Below, one piece after another: positions 28,369-36,962 of a stretch of 39,308 bases of DNA (within the stretch, counting starts at the first letter, position 1; every line of letters starts with the position of its first letter). Below the pieces are notes generated by a model. That model was not told the DNA's origin and did no database searches. It worked only from the letters and a program-made list of their open reading frames with translations. The position numbers were made by a program, and so were the translations under genes. Source of the stretch: Dethiobacter sp. (GTDB lineage: Bacteria; Bacillota_D; Dethiobacteria; Dethiobacterales; Dethiobacteraceae); assembly GCA_018333395.1 (NCBI GenBank), contig JAGXSQ010000116.1, forward strand, positions 1 to 39,308, read 5' to 3'.

Positions 28369-28695
28369 CTAGATTAACTTGTAGTCCAACGCGCTTTCAT
28401 CTTCGTCCGAAAATGCCAGCGTATCTACAAGTGGGCCTTTTTTGTCGCGGATTATATGAAACGCAATCGCTCCGCCAACATTGTCGAGGTGAATAATCCT
28501 GCCCTTCAAAACCCGACATGTCGCCGCATTTAGCGCTCTTGCGGTTTGCGCAGCTGACAGCGCGTTTTCTCCCATACGGTGCTGAATAATTCGAATGATG
28601 AGGAGCGCGACGAAGCAGCTGAGGAACTGCGCACGGAGATGCTCATTCTTGCAGCCGAACACAGGTCTGGCATAAACCGCTCTCAGCGGCTAGGC
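28369..28695 (-). pseudogene. IS1634-like transposase, C-terminal fragment
   Basis: About 105 codons read AVYARPVFGCKNEHLRAQFL, then SCFVALLIIRIIQHRMG, and end in LDYKLI. The ARPVF ... HLRAHFL ... CFxALLI pattern is that of IS1634-type transposases of the IS4 superfamily after the last catalytic Glu. The N-terminus is missing and the fragment runs into the end of the rnfD-like gene. An ATG at 28662 is internal and not a true start. Confidence 0.6.
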
Positions 28696-29549
28696 CCGCG
28701 TGATGAAAAGGGAGGCCTGACGGTAAAACGGTTGATAAGCGGCACAACAGCGTTAAAGGCCAGAATGGCGAAGGTGATGCCTTCGGGAAGCGGACTCCAG
28801 TAACGCATGGCCATAGTTCCCGCTCCCACTGCCGCCCCGAACAGCCAGCGGCCGGTTTGGGTGCGGGGAGAAGTGACAGGGTCGGTGGCCATAAACAGCG
28901 CTCCGAGCAGCAAGCTGCCGGACATAAGATGAAACAGCGGATCGTCTCCCGCCGCTAAAGCTATGAGGGCTGTTGCAGACAGACAAGCGGCCGGTATCCG
29001 CCAGTTAGCATATTTTTTATATGCCAGCCAAATAAACCCCGTAAGCAAGGCCAGCGCCGAAGTTTCACCGATGGAACCGGGCACATTGCCGACAAAAAGC
29101 GCCGCCAACGGAGCGGTTATCCCTTCAGCCCGGAAAATTTGCAGCGGGGTTGCAGCGGTGGTCAGCTGCACCGGGTCCAGCCAAGGGCGCATCACACCGG
29201 GAAAAGCCAAAATGACAAATAGTCTCCCTGTCAGCGCCGGATTGAACAGGTTCTTTCCAAATCCACCGAAAATCTGTTTTCCTACAACAATGGCAAAGGC
29301 AGCTCCGGCCGCAGCCACAGGTAACGGTACGGACGGCGAGAGACTGAGTCCAAAAAGCAATCCGGTAACCACTGCGCTTAAGTCTTTGATTTTCACCGGT
29401 TTTCTGAAAATTATCTGCCAAAGCGCCTCTGCGGCTACCGCAGTTGCCACACTGACGGCAATCAGCCATAAAGCAGGCAGCCTGTAAAGCCAAAGAGCGG
29501 CCAGGGTAGCCGGAGCAAGCGCCAGCAGCATCCCTCTCATCATCTTCAT
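28683..29549 (-). CDS. rnfD: RnfD/NqrB-type electron transport membrane subunit
   Basis: A 288-residue polytopic membrane protein. Most of it is hydrophobic, with about 7-9 helices. GGFGKNLFNPALTGRLFVILAF is the RnfD/NqrB/RseC-type conserved loop, and TTAATPLQ is the region carrying the covalent-flavin Thr in RnfD relatives. ATDPVTSPRT is conserved near the end. In Rnf the subunit works with C, G, E, A and B to couple ferredoxin:NAD oxidation to ion pumping; none of those are here. The ATG at 29549 overlaps a 16-codon ORF by ATGA. The last residues (SSRGPSR) may derive from the adjoining IS relic. Confidence 0.85.
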   Translation of the reverse strand: MKMMRGMLLALAPATLAALWLYRLPALWLIAVSVATAVAAEALWQIIFRKPVKIKDLSAVVTGLLFGLSLSPSVPLPVAAAGAAFAIVVGKQIFGGFGKNLFNPALTGRLFVILAFPGVMRPWLDPVQLTTAATPLQIFRAEGITAPLAALFVGNVPGSIGETSALALLTGFIWLAYKKYANWRIPAACLSATALIALAAGDDPLFHLMSGSLLLGALFMATDPVTSPRTQTGRWLFGAAVGAGTMAMRYWSPLPEGITFAILAFNAVVPLINRFTVRPPFSSRGPSR

Positions 29550-29596
29550 AGATCTTTGCCCTCCCAAATCTCCCTCAGGCTTTCGTAAATATCCAT
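29546..29596 (-). CDS. 16-residue coupled ORF upstream of rnfD
   Basis: An ATG with a perfect AAGGAGG site 6 bases upstream opens a 16-codon frame, MDIYESLREIWEGKDL, whose TGA overlaps the rnfD ATG. The strong ribosome site and the overlap suggest real translation and coupling. It may be a leader peptide or the end of a lost upstream gene. Its sequence matches nothing I know. Confidence 0.45.
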   Translation of the reverse strand: MDIYESLREIWEGKDL

Positions 29597-29780
29597 CTGG
29601 TACCTCCTTAGAAGGTTGCTTTGTCTATTGTAATAGGCCGGTCGTGTATAGTCAGGCACTACTTTCTAACGCCAGCACGGGTTGCTGAGCGGACTCGTAG
29701 AGCTGGGCGAGTTTATTTTTCGGAGCAATATCTAGAGAGATGCGTCAAAGCAGCTGAACAAAGTGACGTATATGCTGCGG
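29597..29780. other. Gap between DUF368 and the rnfD unit, no gene seen
   Basis: About 184 bases without a coding frame. It should hold the rnfD promoter on the minus strand, but I find no strong boxes. GCTGCGGCTACGCGGCGTC near its right end overlaps the DUF368 tail and is only weakly hairpin-like. Confidence 0.3.
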
Positions 29781-30602
29781 CTACGCGGCGTCTTTAGAAA
29801 ATTTGCCCAGCCAATAAGAGATATAAAAACTGAGCACTAATAGGAACAAGTACGGGATATATTTTGCGCTTAAAGCTTCGCCGGGGAAAATCAGCAAAAT
29901 CGAACCCAGCACGAAACCGAGTACGGCATAATACGTAAGACCATAAGCCCTTCTGAACAGATGGCTGATTAATTTGGCAAAAAGTACCGCGGCCGCCGCA
30001 TAGCCTACCCCCGCGGGAATCAGGATGCCCGGATCCATTCCGGTGAGTCCCGCCAGTAACACCTGGTATCCTCCGAGGTAGATTAACACGACAGAGGCAC
30101 TTATACCTGGGATAATCGTGCCCACCCCAATAATCGCCCCATACAAGGCAAGCTGAAGCAGAGTCGGTTCCCCTGAAGGAATCATTTCAAGCTGCGCCTT
30201 TGCCGGCACTGTGAGCAAAACTGCCGTGCCGACCGCAATAATGAAGGGAAGCAGATTAACAACTCTGAAGCCTTTTTTATTGGCCTGTTTGAAGACTGAG
30301 GGCAACGCACCCGACATAAGTCCGATAAACAAGAATCTTACCTCAGTATTATAGTTTTCGAACAGATATTCAATAATTCTGCTGAAAGCAAGCACCCCTA
30401 CAACCCCGCCGATGCCGAGAGGCAGCAGAAATTGCAGCTTCTTAGGGAAATCCTCAGTAATATGAGCAATAGCGTCTGTCAAGCTTTCATATATTCCTAA
30501 GACGGCTGCAAGCGCACCTCCGCTTACTCCGGGAGTGATGGCGCCAATCCCGATGGCCAGTCCCCTCATAAATCCAAAGAAAAAATTCTTCATGCACCGC
30601 AT
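29781..30602 (-). CDS. DUF368 membrane protein, undecaprenyl-phosphate translocase family
   Basis: A 273-residue protein with about 8 transmembrane helices. FMRGLAIGIGAITPGVSGGALA (N-terminal) and GAIIGVGTIIPGISASVVLIYL (middle) are the two inverted PGxSG/PGISA repeats of DUF368. Members of this family (PopT) recycle undecaprenyl phosphate across the membrane for wall synthesis. The ATG at 30602 follows AGAGGG; ATG at 30593 is also possible. It is divergent from the MoxR gene and on the same strand as, and upstream of, the rnfD-like gene at about 185 bases. Confidence 0.85.
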   Translation of the reverse strand: MRCMKNFFFGFMRGLAIGIGAITPGVSGGALAAVLGIYESLTDAIAHITEDFPKKLQFLLPLGIGGVVGVLAFSRIIEYLFENYNTEVRFLFIGLMSGALPSVFKQANKKGFRVVNLLPFIIAVGTAVLLTVPAKAQLEMIPSGEPTLLQLALYGAIIGVGTIIPGISASVVLIYLGGYQVLLAGLTGMDPGILIPAGVGYAAAAVLFAKLISHLFRRAYGLTYYAVLGFVLGSILLIFPGEALSAKYIPYLFLLVLSFYISYWLGKFSKDAA

Positions 30603-30770
30603 CGCCTGCCCTCTTTTTTATACACCGCAGATAAAGACAGTTCCACGATAAAGGGCGAAGCTCCTGCTTATTTGCGAGGAAACCTGTCCTTTTGCAGGGT
30701 TCCGGGTCATTTGTTAAGAATAATAGCACAACAGAAAAATATAGTGAAGAAAAGGTAGGAGGCAGTTCGT

Positions 30771-31643
30771 TTGCAAGAGCAAAATGCTTTTTTTGGCGGG
30801 ACAGAGGACTATATTGCTTCGGAAGAACTGCAGAACAGTGTGAACGTGGCGGTGTCGCTGGGAAGACCTTTGCTGATCAAAGGTGAACCGGGAACGGGTA
30901 AAACCATGCTGGCCCGCAGCATTGCGGACGGGCTGGGAAAGGAACTGCTGATCTGGAACATCAAGTCTACGACCAAGGCTAAGGACGGGCTCTATATCTA
31001 TGATACGGTACAGCGCCTTTACGACAGTCAGTTTGGCGACCACGACGTTTCAGATATACGCCATTACATCAAGATGGGGAAAATCGGCGAAGCCTTTCTT
31101 TCGGAGAAACGGGTGGTCCTGCTCATTGATGAGATCGACAAGGCGGATATAGAGTTTCCTAACGACCTGCTCTGGGAGCTGGATATCATGACCTTTGACA
31201 TCACCGAGACGGGAGAAACGGTAAAGGCAAAGCACCGTCCCATCGTGATTATCACGAGCAACGCGGAGAAAGAGCTGCCCGATGCTTTCCTGCGCCGCTG
31301 CATTTTTCATTACATTGCTTTTCCTGACGCTGCCATGATGCAAAGGATTGTGCGCGTACATCATCCCGACCTGCAGCAAAAATTGCTGGAAGAGGCCATG
31401 GCCGCCTTCTACTGGATACGCGGTATCGCCGGCCTGCAGAAAAAACCAAGCACCAGTGAGCTGCTGGATTGGGTGCAGGCGCTGGTAGTGGGGGGCATCA
31501 GCCCAGAAAAAATTGGCAAAGAGCTTCCATTTCTCGGTGTGCTTATCAAGAAAGACCAGGATTTCAACGCCCTTTTGCAGCGTCTGCAGCATCCGGATGC
31601 ACCAAAGAGAACCACGGGGCCGGGGATTCTGCGCAACTGGTAA
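30771..31643 (+). CDS. MoxR-type AAA+ ATPase
   Basis: A 290-residue AAA+ ATPase. Walker A is IKGEPGTGKTMLAR (about 37-50), Walker B LLIDEIDKAD (about 116-125), sensor 1 IIITSNAEKELPDAFLRRC with its Arg finger. C-terminal lid residues include STSELLDWVQALV. MoxR proteins act as chaperones that load metals or remodel partners together with a VWA protein, which is exactly what follows 18 bases on. The TTG start at 30771 is 9 bases after TAGGAGG. The client is unknown: no CO dehydrogenase or other target lies nearby. Confidence 0.9.
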   Translation: MQEQNAFFGGTEDYIASEELQNSVNVAVSLGRPLLIKGEPGTGKTMLARSIADGLGKELLIWNIKSTTKAKDGLYIYDTVQRLYDSQFGDHDVSDIRHYIKMGKIGEAFLSEKRVVLLIDEIDKADIEFPNDLLWELDIMTFDITETGETVKAKHRPIVIITSNAEKELPDAFLRRCIFHYIAFPDAAMMQRIVRVHHPDLQQKLLEEAMAAFYWIRGIAGLQKKPSTSELLDWVQALVVGGISPEKIGKELPFLGVLIKKDQDFNALLQRLQHPDAPKRTTGPGILRNW

Positions 31644-31661
31644 GAAAGGAAAACGGAAACA

Positions 31662-32858
31662 ATGTTTATCAACTTTTTCTATATGCTTAAAGCTCATGGC
31701 GTGCCCGTATCCATCACGGAATGGATGATGCTGATGGAGGCGCTGGGACGGGGGATGGCCCTCTCCAGCCTCTCGGCCTTTTACCACCTGGCCCGCGCCG
31801 TGCTGGTGAAAAGCGAAACCTACTATGACCGTTACGACCTGGCTTTTGCCGGATACTTTAAAGGCATAGAAACGCCGCTGGAGCTGACGGAAAAAGTGCT
31901 GCAGTGGCTGGAAAAAGCTCTGCCGCCCCGCCTTATCTCCCTCGCGGAGCGCAAACAGTTCGAGAATTGGGATCTGGAGGAGCTTAGGCGTCAACTGGAA
32001 AGACGGCTGCGGGAGCAGCAGGGGGAGCATCATGGCGGGGAAAAATGGATCGGCACGGGAGGGACATCTCCTTTTGGTCATTCCGGCTATCATCCCGCAG
32101 GGGTACGCATTGGCGGCGAAGCGGTGAACAAATCGGCCGTCAAAGTGGCGGCGGAACGAAATTTCCGGGGATTTCGCACGGATGAGACCATCGGGGTAAG
32201 GCAATTCGAGCTGGCCCTGCGCAGGTTGCGGCAGCTCAGCAGCAAGGTGGAAGGACCCAAGGAAGAACTGGATCTGGACGAAACGATTCAGGAGACAGCG
32301 GATAGGGGCGGCCTGCTCCATCTGGCCTGGGCACGGAGCCGCAAAAACACGGTTAAAGTTGTCCTCATCATGGACTCAGGCGGTTCCATGGTCCCCCATC
32401 TGCGCATCTGCAGCCGGCTTTTTACGGCCATACACCGCTCCAGCCATTTTAAGGACCTGCGCTTCCTCTATTTTCACAATTGCATCTACCAGCATATCTA
32501 CCTCGATGCAGCATGTCGCATAGACAGCGCGCTGCGCACGGAGGATTTCCTGCGCATGCTGGGGCCGGACTACAAGGCAATTTTCCTGGGAGATGCCAGT
32601 ATGGCTCCCAGCGAGCTGATTATGCCCGGTGGCTCCATAGACTGGTATTACAACAATGAGGAGCCTGGAATTAACTGGCTGCGCCGCATTGCCGGCCATT
32701 TCAGCCACGCGGTCTGGCTGAATCCCCTTCCCGCAGCTTACTGGGACCGCACGGAAGGCACCTTTACCATTAACATGATCCGCGAAGTCTTCCCCATGTT
32801 TGAGCTTACCGTGGAAGGACTGGAAAAGGCAGCGAAAAAACTGCAAGTGCGGAAGTAG
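31662..32858 (+). CDS. VWA-domain protein of the CoxE/COG3825 type
   Basis: A 398-residue partner of the upstream MoxR ATPase. The N-terminal half (MFINFFYMLKAHGVPVSITE, then a helical Arg/Glu-rich linker) is typical of this family. A von Willebrand A fold begins near residue 230 (TVKVVLIMDSGGSMVPHL). The MIDAS sequence is DSGGS, where the standard is DxSxS, so the middle Ser is Gly; this GGSM variant is common in COG3825-like proteins. The later Thr/Asp positions are LGDASMAP. AAAGGAAA precedes the ATG. It ends a two-gene unit closed by terminators. Confidence 0.85.
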   Translation: MFINFFYMLKAHGVPVSITEWMMLMEALGRGMALSSLSAFYHLARAVLVKSETYYDRYDLAFAGYFKGIETPLELTEKVLQWLEKALPPRLISLAERKQFENWDLEELRRQLERRLREQQGEHHGGEKWIGTGGTSPFGHSGYHPAGVRIGGEAVNKSAVKVAAERNFRGFRTDETIGVRQFELALRRLRQLSSKVEGPKEELDLDETIQETADRGGLLHLAWARSRKNTVKVVLIMDSGGSMVPHLRICSRLFTAIHRSSHFKDLRFLYFHNCIYQHIYLDAACRIDSALRTEDFLRMLGPDYKAIFLGDASMAPSELIMPGGSIDWYYNNEEPGINWLRRIAGHFSHAVWLNPLPAAYWDRTEGTFTINMIREVFPMFELTVEGLEKAAKKLQVRK

Positions 32859-33006
32859 TGAGGCGGAGATAGAAGCACGGCGAAATGAAGATCGCCCATG
32901 GTCTTCGGAGAGCGGATTCTTCGGGGCTATTCGCCAGGCAATTACAGATGTTTTTCACGGCGTTTGCAGTTAATGCGAAAAGAATCACAAGGTTAGGTGA
33001 GATAGC

Positions 33007-33036
33007 GAGGGCATAGACCCTCTTCTTTATTTTTTT
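33007..33036 (+). terminator. Intrinsic terminator after the MoxR-VWA pair
   Basis: GAGGG (33007-33011), a 6-base loop and CCCTC (33018-33022) form a stem followed by TTCTTTATTTTTTT. Confidence 0.7.
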
Positions 33037-33090
33037 GACACAATCTACTTTCCTCACAGGGCTTCCGTCATCCGTCTCCTATGACGTCCA

Positions 33091-33122
33091 AAAAAACTGC
33101 CGACAAAAGGCGGCTTTTTTTT
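33091..33122 (+). terminator. Second terminator-like hairpin
   Basis: GCCG (33099-33102) pairs with CGGC (33111-33114), followed by eight T (33115-33122). A run of A on the left makes it potentially bidirectional. It backs up the terminator about 60 bases before it. Confidence 0.6.
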
Positions 33123-33204
33123 GTGGGCTTATGTTTGCAAGGGTTTTAAGAGATTACCTCTGTTAGCTTACTGCAAAACTAGGGAAGACTTTAGAAAACT
33201 GAAT

Positions 33205-33411
33205 ATGGGTATTCTAGAAGCAGGCGCACAGTAGCGGATCCACATCGCGCCGGCACTTGACGGGCCGGGTGTGGGCAACGAGTACCAAGGGGCCGGCATA
33301 GCTGTACAGTTCAGGTTCCGCGCGGAAACGATAAAGCAACCGCCCGAGTGGCCGCTAGGGAACTGGCAGGGCCTGTTTGGGGGAGACTGGGGGGCGGACT
33401 TCTTAAACTAA
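33205..33411 (+). pseudogene. TasA/camelysin-type secreted protein, C-terminal relic
   Basis: One frame reads MGILEAGAQ, an in-frame TAG (33232-33234), then RIHIAPALDGPGVGNEYQ and GAGIAVQFRFRAE, ending in a Trp-rich GNWQGLFGGDWGADFLN tail. The NEYQGA...F.F.A pattern is the C-terminal strand pair of SipW-dependent TasA/camelysin-family fibre proteins. No N-terminus or signal peptide is present and no SipW gene is nearby, so this is a decayed remnant. Confidence 0.5.
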
Positions 33412-33441
33412 GAAAAGCCTAGGTCCATAAAAAGAAATCTT

Positions 33442-33471
33442 TTGACAAAGGACATTTACGCGAGCTATAAT
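33442..33471 (+). promoter_or_regulatory. Consensus sigma-A promoter of the symporter operon
   Basis: A perfect TTGACA (33442-33447), an 18-base spacer and a perfect TATAAT (33466-33471) lie 70 bases before the first gene. It is the strongest promoter in the window, suggesting high expression. Confidence 0.85.
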
Positions 33472-33541
33472 AATTGTGAGAAAAAATATTTTCGTACGAT
33501 AAAGATTGAGGCAAGTAGAAGCCACAGAGGGAGGTGAGAGG

Positions 33542-33802
33542 ATGGACGGTTATAAGAAAGAAATGTGGATTACGGTAATTGTTTTTACTTTGGTGGTCTT
33601 GACAGGCGGTATGCTGAGTGTATTTTTTGTCCTGGGCAAGGACGCTTTTTTTGGTCCTGCGCCCACTTTTAAGCCCCACACCCATGTGCTGGGATTCCCG
33701 CTGCATTATTTTTTGCTTTTGGTCCTGAGCTGGATTGGCGCTACGGTGTTGGGAGGCGTCTGGAGTTTTGTCATGGATCGGATTGATAAAAAAGAAGTTT
33801 AG
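33542..33802 (+). CDS. Small two-helix subunit of a sodium:solute symporter
   Basis: An 86-residue membrane protein with two helices: about 8-30 (MWITVIVFTLVVLTGGMLSVFF) and 52-75 (FPLHYFLLLVLSWIGATVLGGV). The order, a short C-terminal DRIDKKE tail and its position 16 bases before an SSS-family symporter match the small partner proteins that accompany many such transporters (DUF4212-like). The ATG at 33542 follows GAGGTGAGAGG; the frame extends further upstream without a better start. Family membership is by architecture and context. Confidence 0.75.
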   Translation: MDGYKKEMWITVIVFTLVVLTGGMLSVFFVLGKDAFFGPAPTFKPHTHVLGFPLHYFLLLVLSWIGATVLGGVWSFVMDRIDKKEV

Positions 33803-33818
33803 TTAAGGAGGTGTAATT

Positions 33819-35465
33819 TTGTCGGAGACAGTGTTTATTCCGGGCATTATTGCCAGCGCCTTAGTTCTGGCTATTTCGATTGCGATTGGTTTCTGGGGAC
33901 GGCGGCTGACGAGCAACCTGGCTGATTACTATGTGGCCGGGCGCTCTATTGGTGCCGTGAACAATGGCTTTGCGATGCTTTCGCTTTCGCTTAGCCTGAC
34001 GACTTTTCTGGGTCTGACGGCGATGATTATTTACGGGCTGTACCTGGCGGTCGCCATCTATGCTGCTTTTACCGCGGCCTTTATTGCTATGCTGGTACTG
34101 GCGGCACCGTACCTGCGCCGCTATAAATCTTATACGACCATGAGCTTTATCGGTGACCGCTTTTACAGCCGCAACCTGCGTCTGCTCTCAGTGGTGATTA
34201 TGCTGGTGGTCAGTATTTTGTACATGGTCGCCAATATCAAGGGCGTGGGGATTATTTTCGAGATGCTGCTGGGCGTGCCAGAATTTTGGGGCATCCTAGT
34301 GGGAGGCTTGGTGGTAACTATTTACGTGACCATGGGGGGCATGTATGGCGTTACCTACAACCAGACTTTCCAGAGCTTTGTCATGCTGTTTGCCATTATG
34401 CTACCGGTAATGATTATACTTAAGGCGCTCGGTGCAGACGGGTGGTGGTTCCCACCGCTGGGCTACGGCGAGATGGTGCCGGCGATGGTGGAGATGACGC
34501 CTCATTATTTCTTCCCCTTCCTCGTGCATCCTGTCTGGTATATCTCTATTTTCCTGGGCTGTTTTTTTGGCATTATTGGGTTGCCGCACTTTGTGATGCG
34601 CTTTTTTACCGTTCGTGACGCCAAGGAAGCGCGTTGGAGCACAGTCATTTGCACTTTTTTGGTGGGTATAGTCAACGCGAGTGTCTATGCTGTCGGGTTT
34701 GCCGGCGTTTATTACATGGCGAACCAGGGCGTGCAAATCGACCCGCGCTATTATGACCGGTTTGTCTTTATTCTGACGGAGGCGTTGGCCGGTAGCGGCT
34801 GGATGGCGCTGGCTGTAGCCGGAGCGGTGGCGGCTGCTCTTTCCACCATTGCCGGCCTGTTGATGATTATGGGAGCTGGGCTCGTGCATGATTTCTACGG
34901 TGTGCTCCGGCCCAATACCAGTCCGGAGAAGATGCTGAAGCTGGCCACCTGGGCTATGCTTGGCGTCGGGATATTCAGCACGCTGATCTCTCTGCGTCCA
35001 CCGGAGTTTATCTTGGTGACGGTGATGTGGGCTTTCGGTATTGCCGGCGCTGCTTTTGGGGTGCCGATTGTGCTTGGTATCTGGTGGAAGCGGGCTACGA
35101 AAGAGGGAGCGGCGGCCGGCATGATTGTCGGGTTCCTGACCAGCTTTATCCCCTACATTCTCATTGAAATCATGCGCTGGGAACCTACGGCTGTCTCGCG
35201 GTTTCTTTACGGGCCGCTTGGCTGGGTTAAAAACATGGCCTACAGCGTTCCGCTGGCATTTATCGCGATGGTGGTTGTTTCCTGGCTGACCAGAGAACCA
35301 CCGGCAGATGTAAAAGAACAGGTCGATAAAATGCACGGCTGGTCTGACTACCGGGAAGAGCGCTATAATGGCAAATTGCTGCCGGTGATTGTGGTGGTGC
35401 TTTCCGTTCTGTGCATTCTGTTTAGCTTTACCCTGTACGATGTCTTTTCCAATATTGGCGGCTAA
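33819..35465 (+). CDS. Sodium:solute symporter (SSS family)
   Basis: A 548-residue transporter with about 13 transmembrane helices. ISIAIGFWGRRLTSNLADYY followed by VAGRSIGAVNNGFAM is the family N-terminus (NxxDYxxAGRS), and GLPHFVMRFFTVRDAKEARW is the conserved sodium-site loop in the middle. It imports a small organic solute using the sodium gradient. The TTG start follows AAGGAGGTG. Downstream acyl-CoA-ligase-like genes in the same operon point to a carboxylate substrate such as acetate, pyruvate or an aromatic acid; the substrate cannot be read from sequence. Confidence 0.92.
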   Translation: MSETVFIPGIIASALVLAISIAIGFWGRRLTSNLADYYVAGRSIGAVNNGFAMLSLSLSLTTFLGLTAMIIYGLYLAVAIYAAFTAAFIAMLVLAAPYLRRYKSYTTMSFIGDRFYSRNLRLLSVVIMLVVSILYMVANIKGVGIIFEMLLGVPEFWGILVGGLVVTIYVTMGGMYGVTYNQTFQSFVMLFAIMLPVMIILKALGADGWWFPPLGYGEMVPAMVEMTPHYFFPFLVHPVWYISIFLGCFFGIIGLPHFVMRFFTVRDAKEARWSTVICTFLVGIVNASVYAVGFAGVYYMANQGVQIDPRYYDRFVFILTEALAGSGWMALAVAGAVAAALSTIAGLLMIMGAGLVHDFYGVLRPNTSPEKMLKLATWAMLGVGIFSTLISLRPPEFILVTVMWAFGIAGAAFGVPIVLGIWWKRATKEGAAAGMIVGFLTSFIPYILIEIMRWEPTAVSRFLYGPLGWVKNMAYSVPLAFIAMVVVSWLTREPPADVKEQVDKMHGWSDYREERYNGKLLPVIVVVLSVLCILFSFTLYDVFSNIGG

Positions 35466-35485
35466 ATGCCACAGGAGGTGGAAAC

Positions 35486-36943
35486 GTGGAGAATTGGCAA
35501 AAACTTTGCCAGGCACCCTGGCAGGAAACAAGAAAGATGCAGGATCGCAAGCTGCGGTCGTTCCTGATTAACCAGATTTATCCTTACAGTCCCTTCTACC
35601 GGCGTCTTTTTGATCAGCACAAGCTCGACCCTTACAAGTTCCAGGGCGTGGATGACTTGGCACACATCCCGTTTTCTTATAAGGAAGATGTGGCGCCTAC
35701 AGACGAGAATCCTACGAAACACAGAGATTTTATCATCAGACCGGATGAAGAAGTTTCGGAGAAGTATGGACATCTGGCCAAGCTTTCCCCGTATGGGGGC
35801 AAGCATGTAGTGGCGGAAAAGGTTTATGAATACAAGCCGGTCCATATGCACTTTACGACCGGGCGCACCGCTAAGTCCACACCGTTTGTTTATTCGCTGC
35901 GGGACTTGGAAAACATCAAGGAGGGGGGCAAGCGCCTTTTCGATGTGTTTGCTCTGTCCAAGTCGGACGTGATGGTTAATGCGTTCCCCTATGCGCCGCA
36001 CTTGGCCTTCTGGCAAGCCTTTTTTGCCGCTGATACACTGGGCACGCAGTGCCTGCACAGCGGCGGTGGCAAAGTGATGGGTACGCAGAACTTGATTGAA
36101 GCGGTAGAGATGGTACGTGCCACCGTGCTGTCTTTTATTCCTGGCTATGCTTATTATTTCTTGCGCCAGGCCGCTGAGCAAAAAAGAGACTATTCATCTG
36201 TGCGCAAAATCCTCTTCGGGGGGGAGCGGGTGCCTCCGGGTCTGAAGGATAAAATCTGCGCTACCATGCGGGAGATGGGGGCGAAAGACCCAATGGTGCT
36301 GGCGACTTATGCCTGCACGGAAAGCCGCTTAGCTTGGGGTGAATGCCCGTCGGAGGCCTCTTTTGGTTATCATATCTATCCCGACCTGGAAATTATTGAG
36401 ATGGTAAACCCGCAGACAGGAGAACGCGTCGCCGAAGGGGAAGAAGGCGAAATCGTTTATACGGCGCTCGACTGGCGCGGCACCTGCGTACTGCGTTACC
36501 GGACGGGCGACGTGGCCAAAGGTGGGATTACCTACGAGCCCTGTCCAAACTGCGGTCGCACCGTCCCGCGCATCAGCGCCAACCTGCAGCGCAAGTCTGA
36601 GTTTAAGGAATTTGATTTGACGAAGATCAAAGGAACGCTCGTCAATCTCAACAATTTCTTTCCGCTGATGATGGGCCACCCGCAAGTGCTGGAGTGGCAG
36701 GTGGAAATTCGCAAGCGCAACAACGACCCCTTTGACCTGGACGAAATTTACCTGTATCTGGCCCCGGCACCGGGAGTCAATGTGGAAGAGCTGAAAAACG
36801 ACTTGCGGGAAAAAATAGTCCGCGACACCGAAGTATCACCTAACGGGATTATTATTGCATCCGCAGAACAGATTCTGGCTAGGCTGGGCATAGAAACAGA
36901 GCTGAAGGAAAAAAGGATTCTCGACAGCCGCCCAGGCAAATAA
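35486..36943 (+). CDS. PaaK-like adenylate-forming protein, copy 1
   Basis: A 485-residue member of the phenylacetate-CoA ligase (PaaK) family. The N-terminus IYPYSPFYRRLF is typical. The phosphate loop reads HFTTGRTAKSTP, unlike the usual SSGTTGKP. Later motifs are ILFGGERVPPGL, TYACTESRLAWGEC (A5, with Glu), VLRYRTGDVAKG (A7) and KIKGTLVNLNNFFP. A CPNCGRTVPR pair of cysteines follows A7, as in PaaK. The GTG start at 35486 follows GGAGG. It probably activates a carboxylic acid to a CoA thioester or acyl-adenylate. Altered P-loop makes the exact reaction uncertain. Confidence 0.82.
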   Translation: MENWQKLCQAPWQETRKMQDRKLRSFLINQIYPYSPFYRRLFDQHKLDPYKFQGVDDLAHIPFSYKEDVAPTDENPTKHRDFIIRPDEEVSEKYGHLAKLSPYGGKHVVAEKVYEYKPVHMHFTTGRTAKSTPFVYSLRDLENIKEGGKRLFDVFALSKSDVMVNAFPYAPHLAFWQAFFAADTLGTQCLHSGGGKVMGTQNLIEAVEMVRATVLSFIPGYAYYFLRQAAEQKRDYSSVRKILFGGERVPPGLKDKICATMREMGAKDPMVLATYACTESRLAWGECPSEASFGYHIYPDLEIIEMVNPQTGERVAEGEEGEIVYTALDWRGTCVLRYRTGDVAKGGITYEPCPNCGRTVPRISANLQRKSEFKEFDLTKIKGTLVNLNNFFPLMMGHPQVLEWQVEIRKRNNDPFDLDEIYLYLAPAPGVNVEELKNDLREKIVRDTEVSPNGIIIASAEQILARLGIETELKEKRILDSRPGK

Positions 36944-36962
36944 AGGGGGAGGGAGGTAACTT

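Noticed and set aside
31050..32321. 423-codon open frame on the minus strand
   Set aside because: It runs antisense to the MoxR and VWA genes, which have clear domains. Its translation is His/Gln/Pro-rich with no motif, typical of a shadow in GC-rich DNA.
34401..35531. 376-codon open frame on the minus strand
   Set aside because: It is antisense to the sodium:solute symporter and has a highly basic, low-information composition. No ribosome site or domain.
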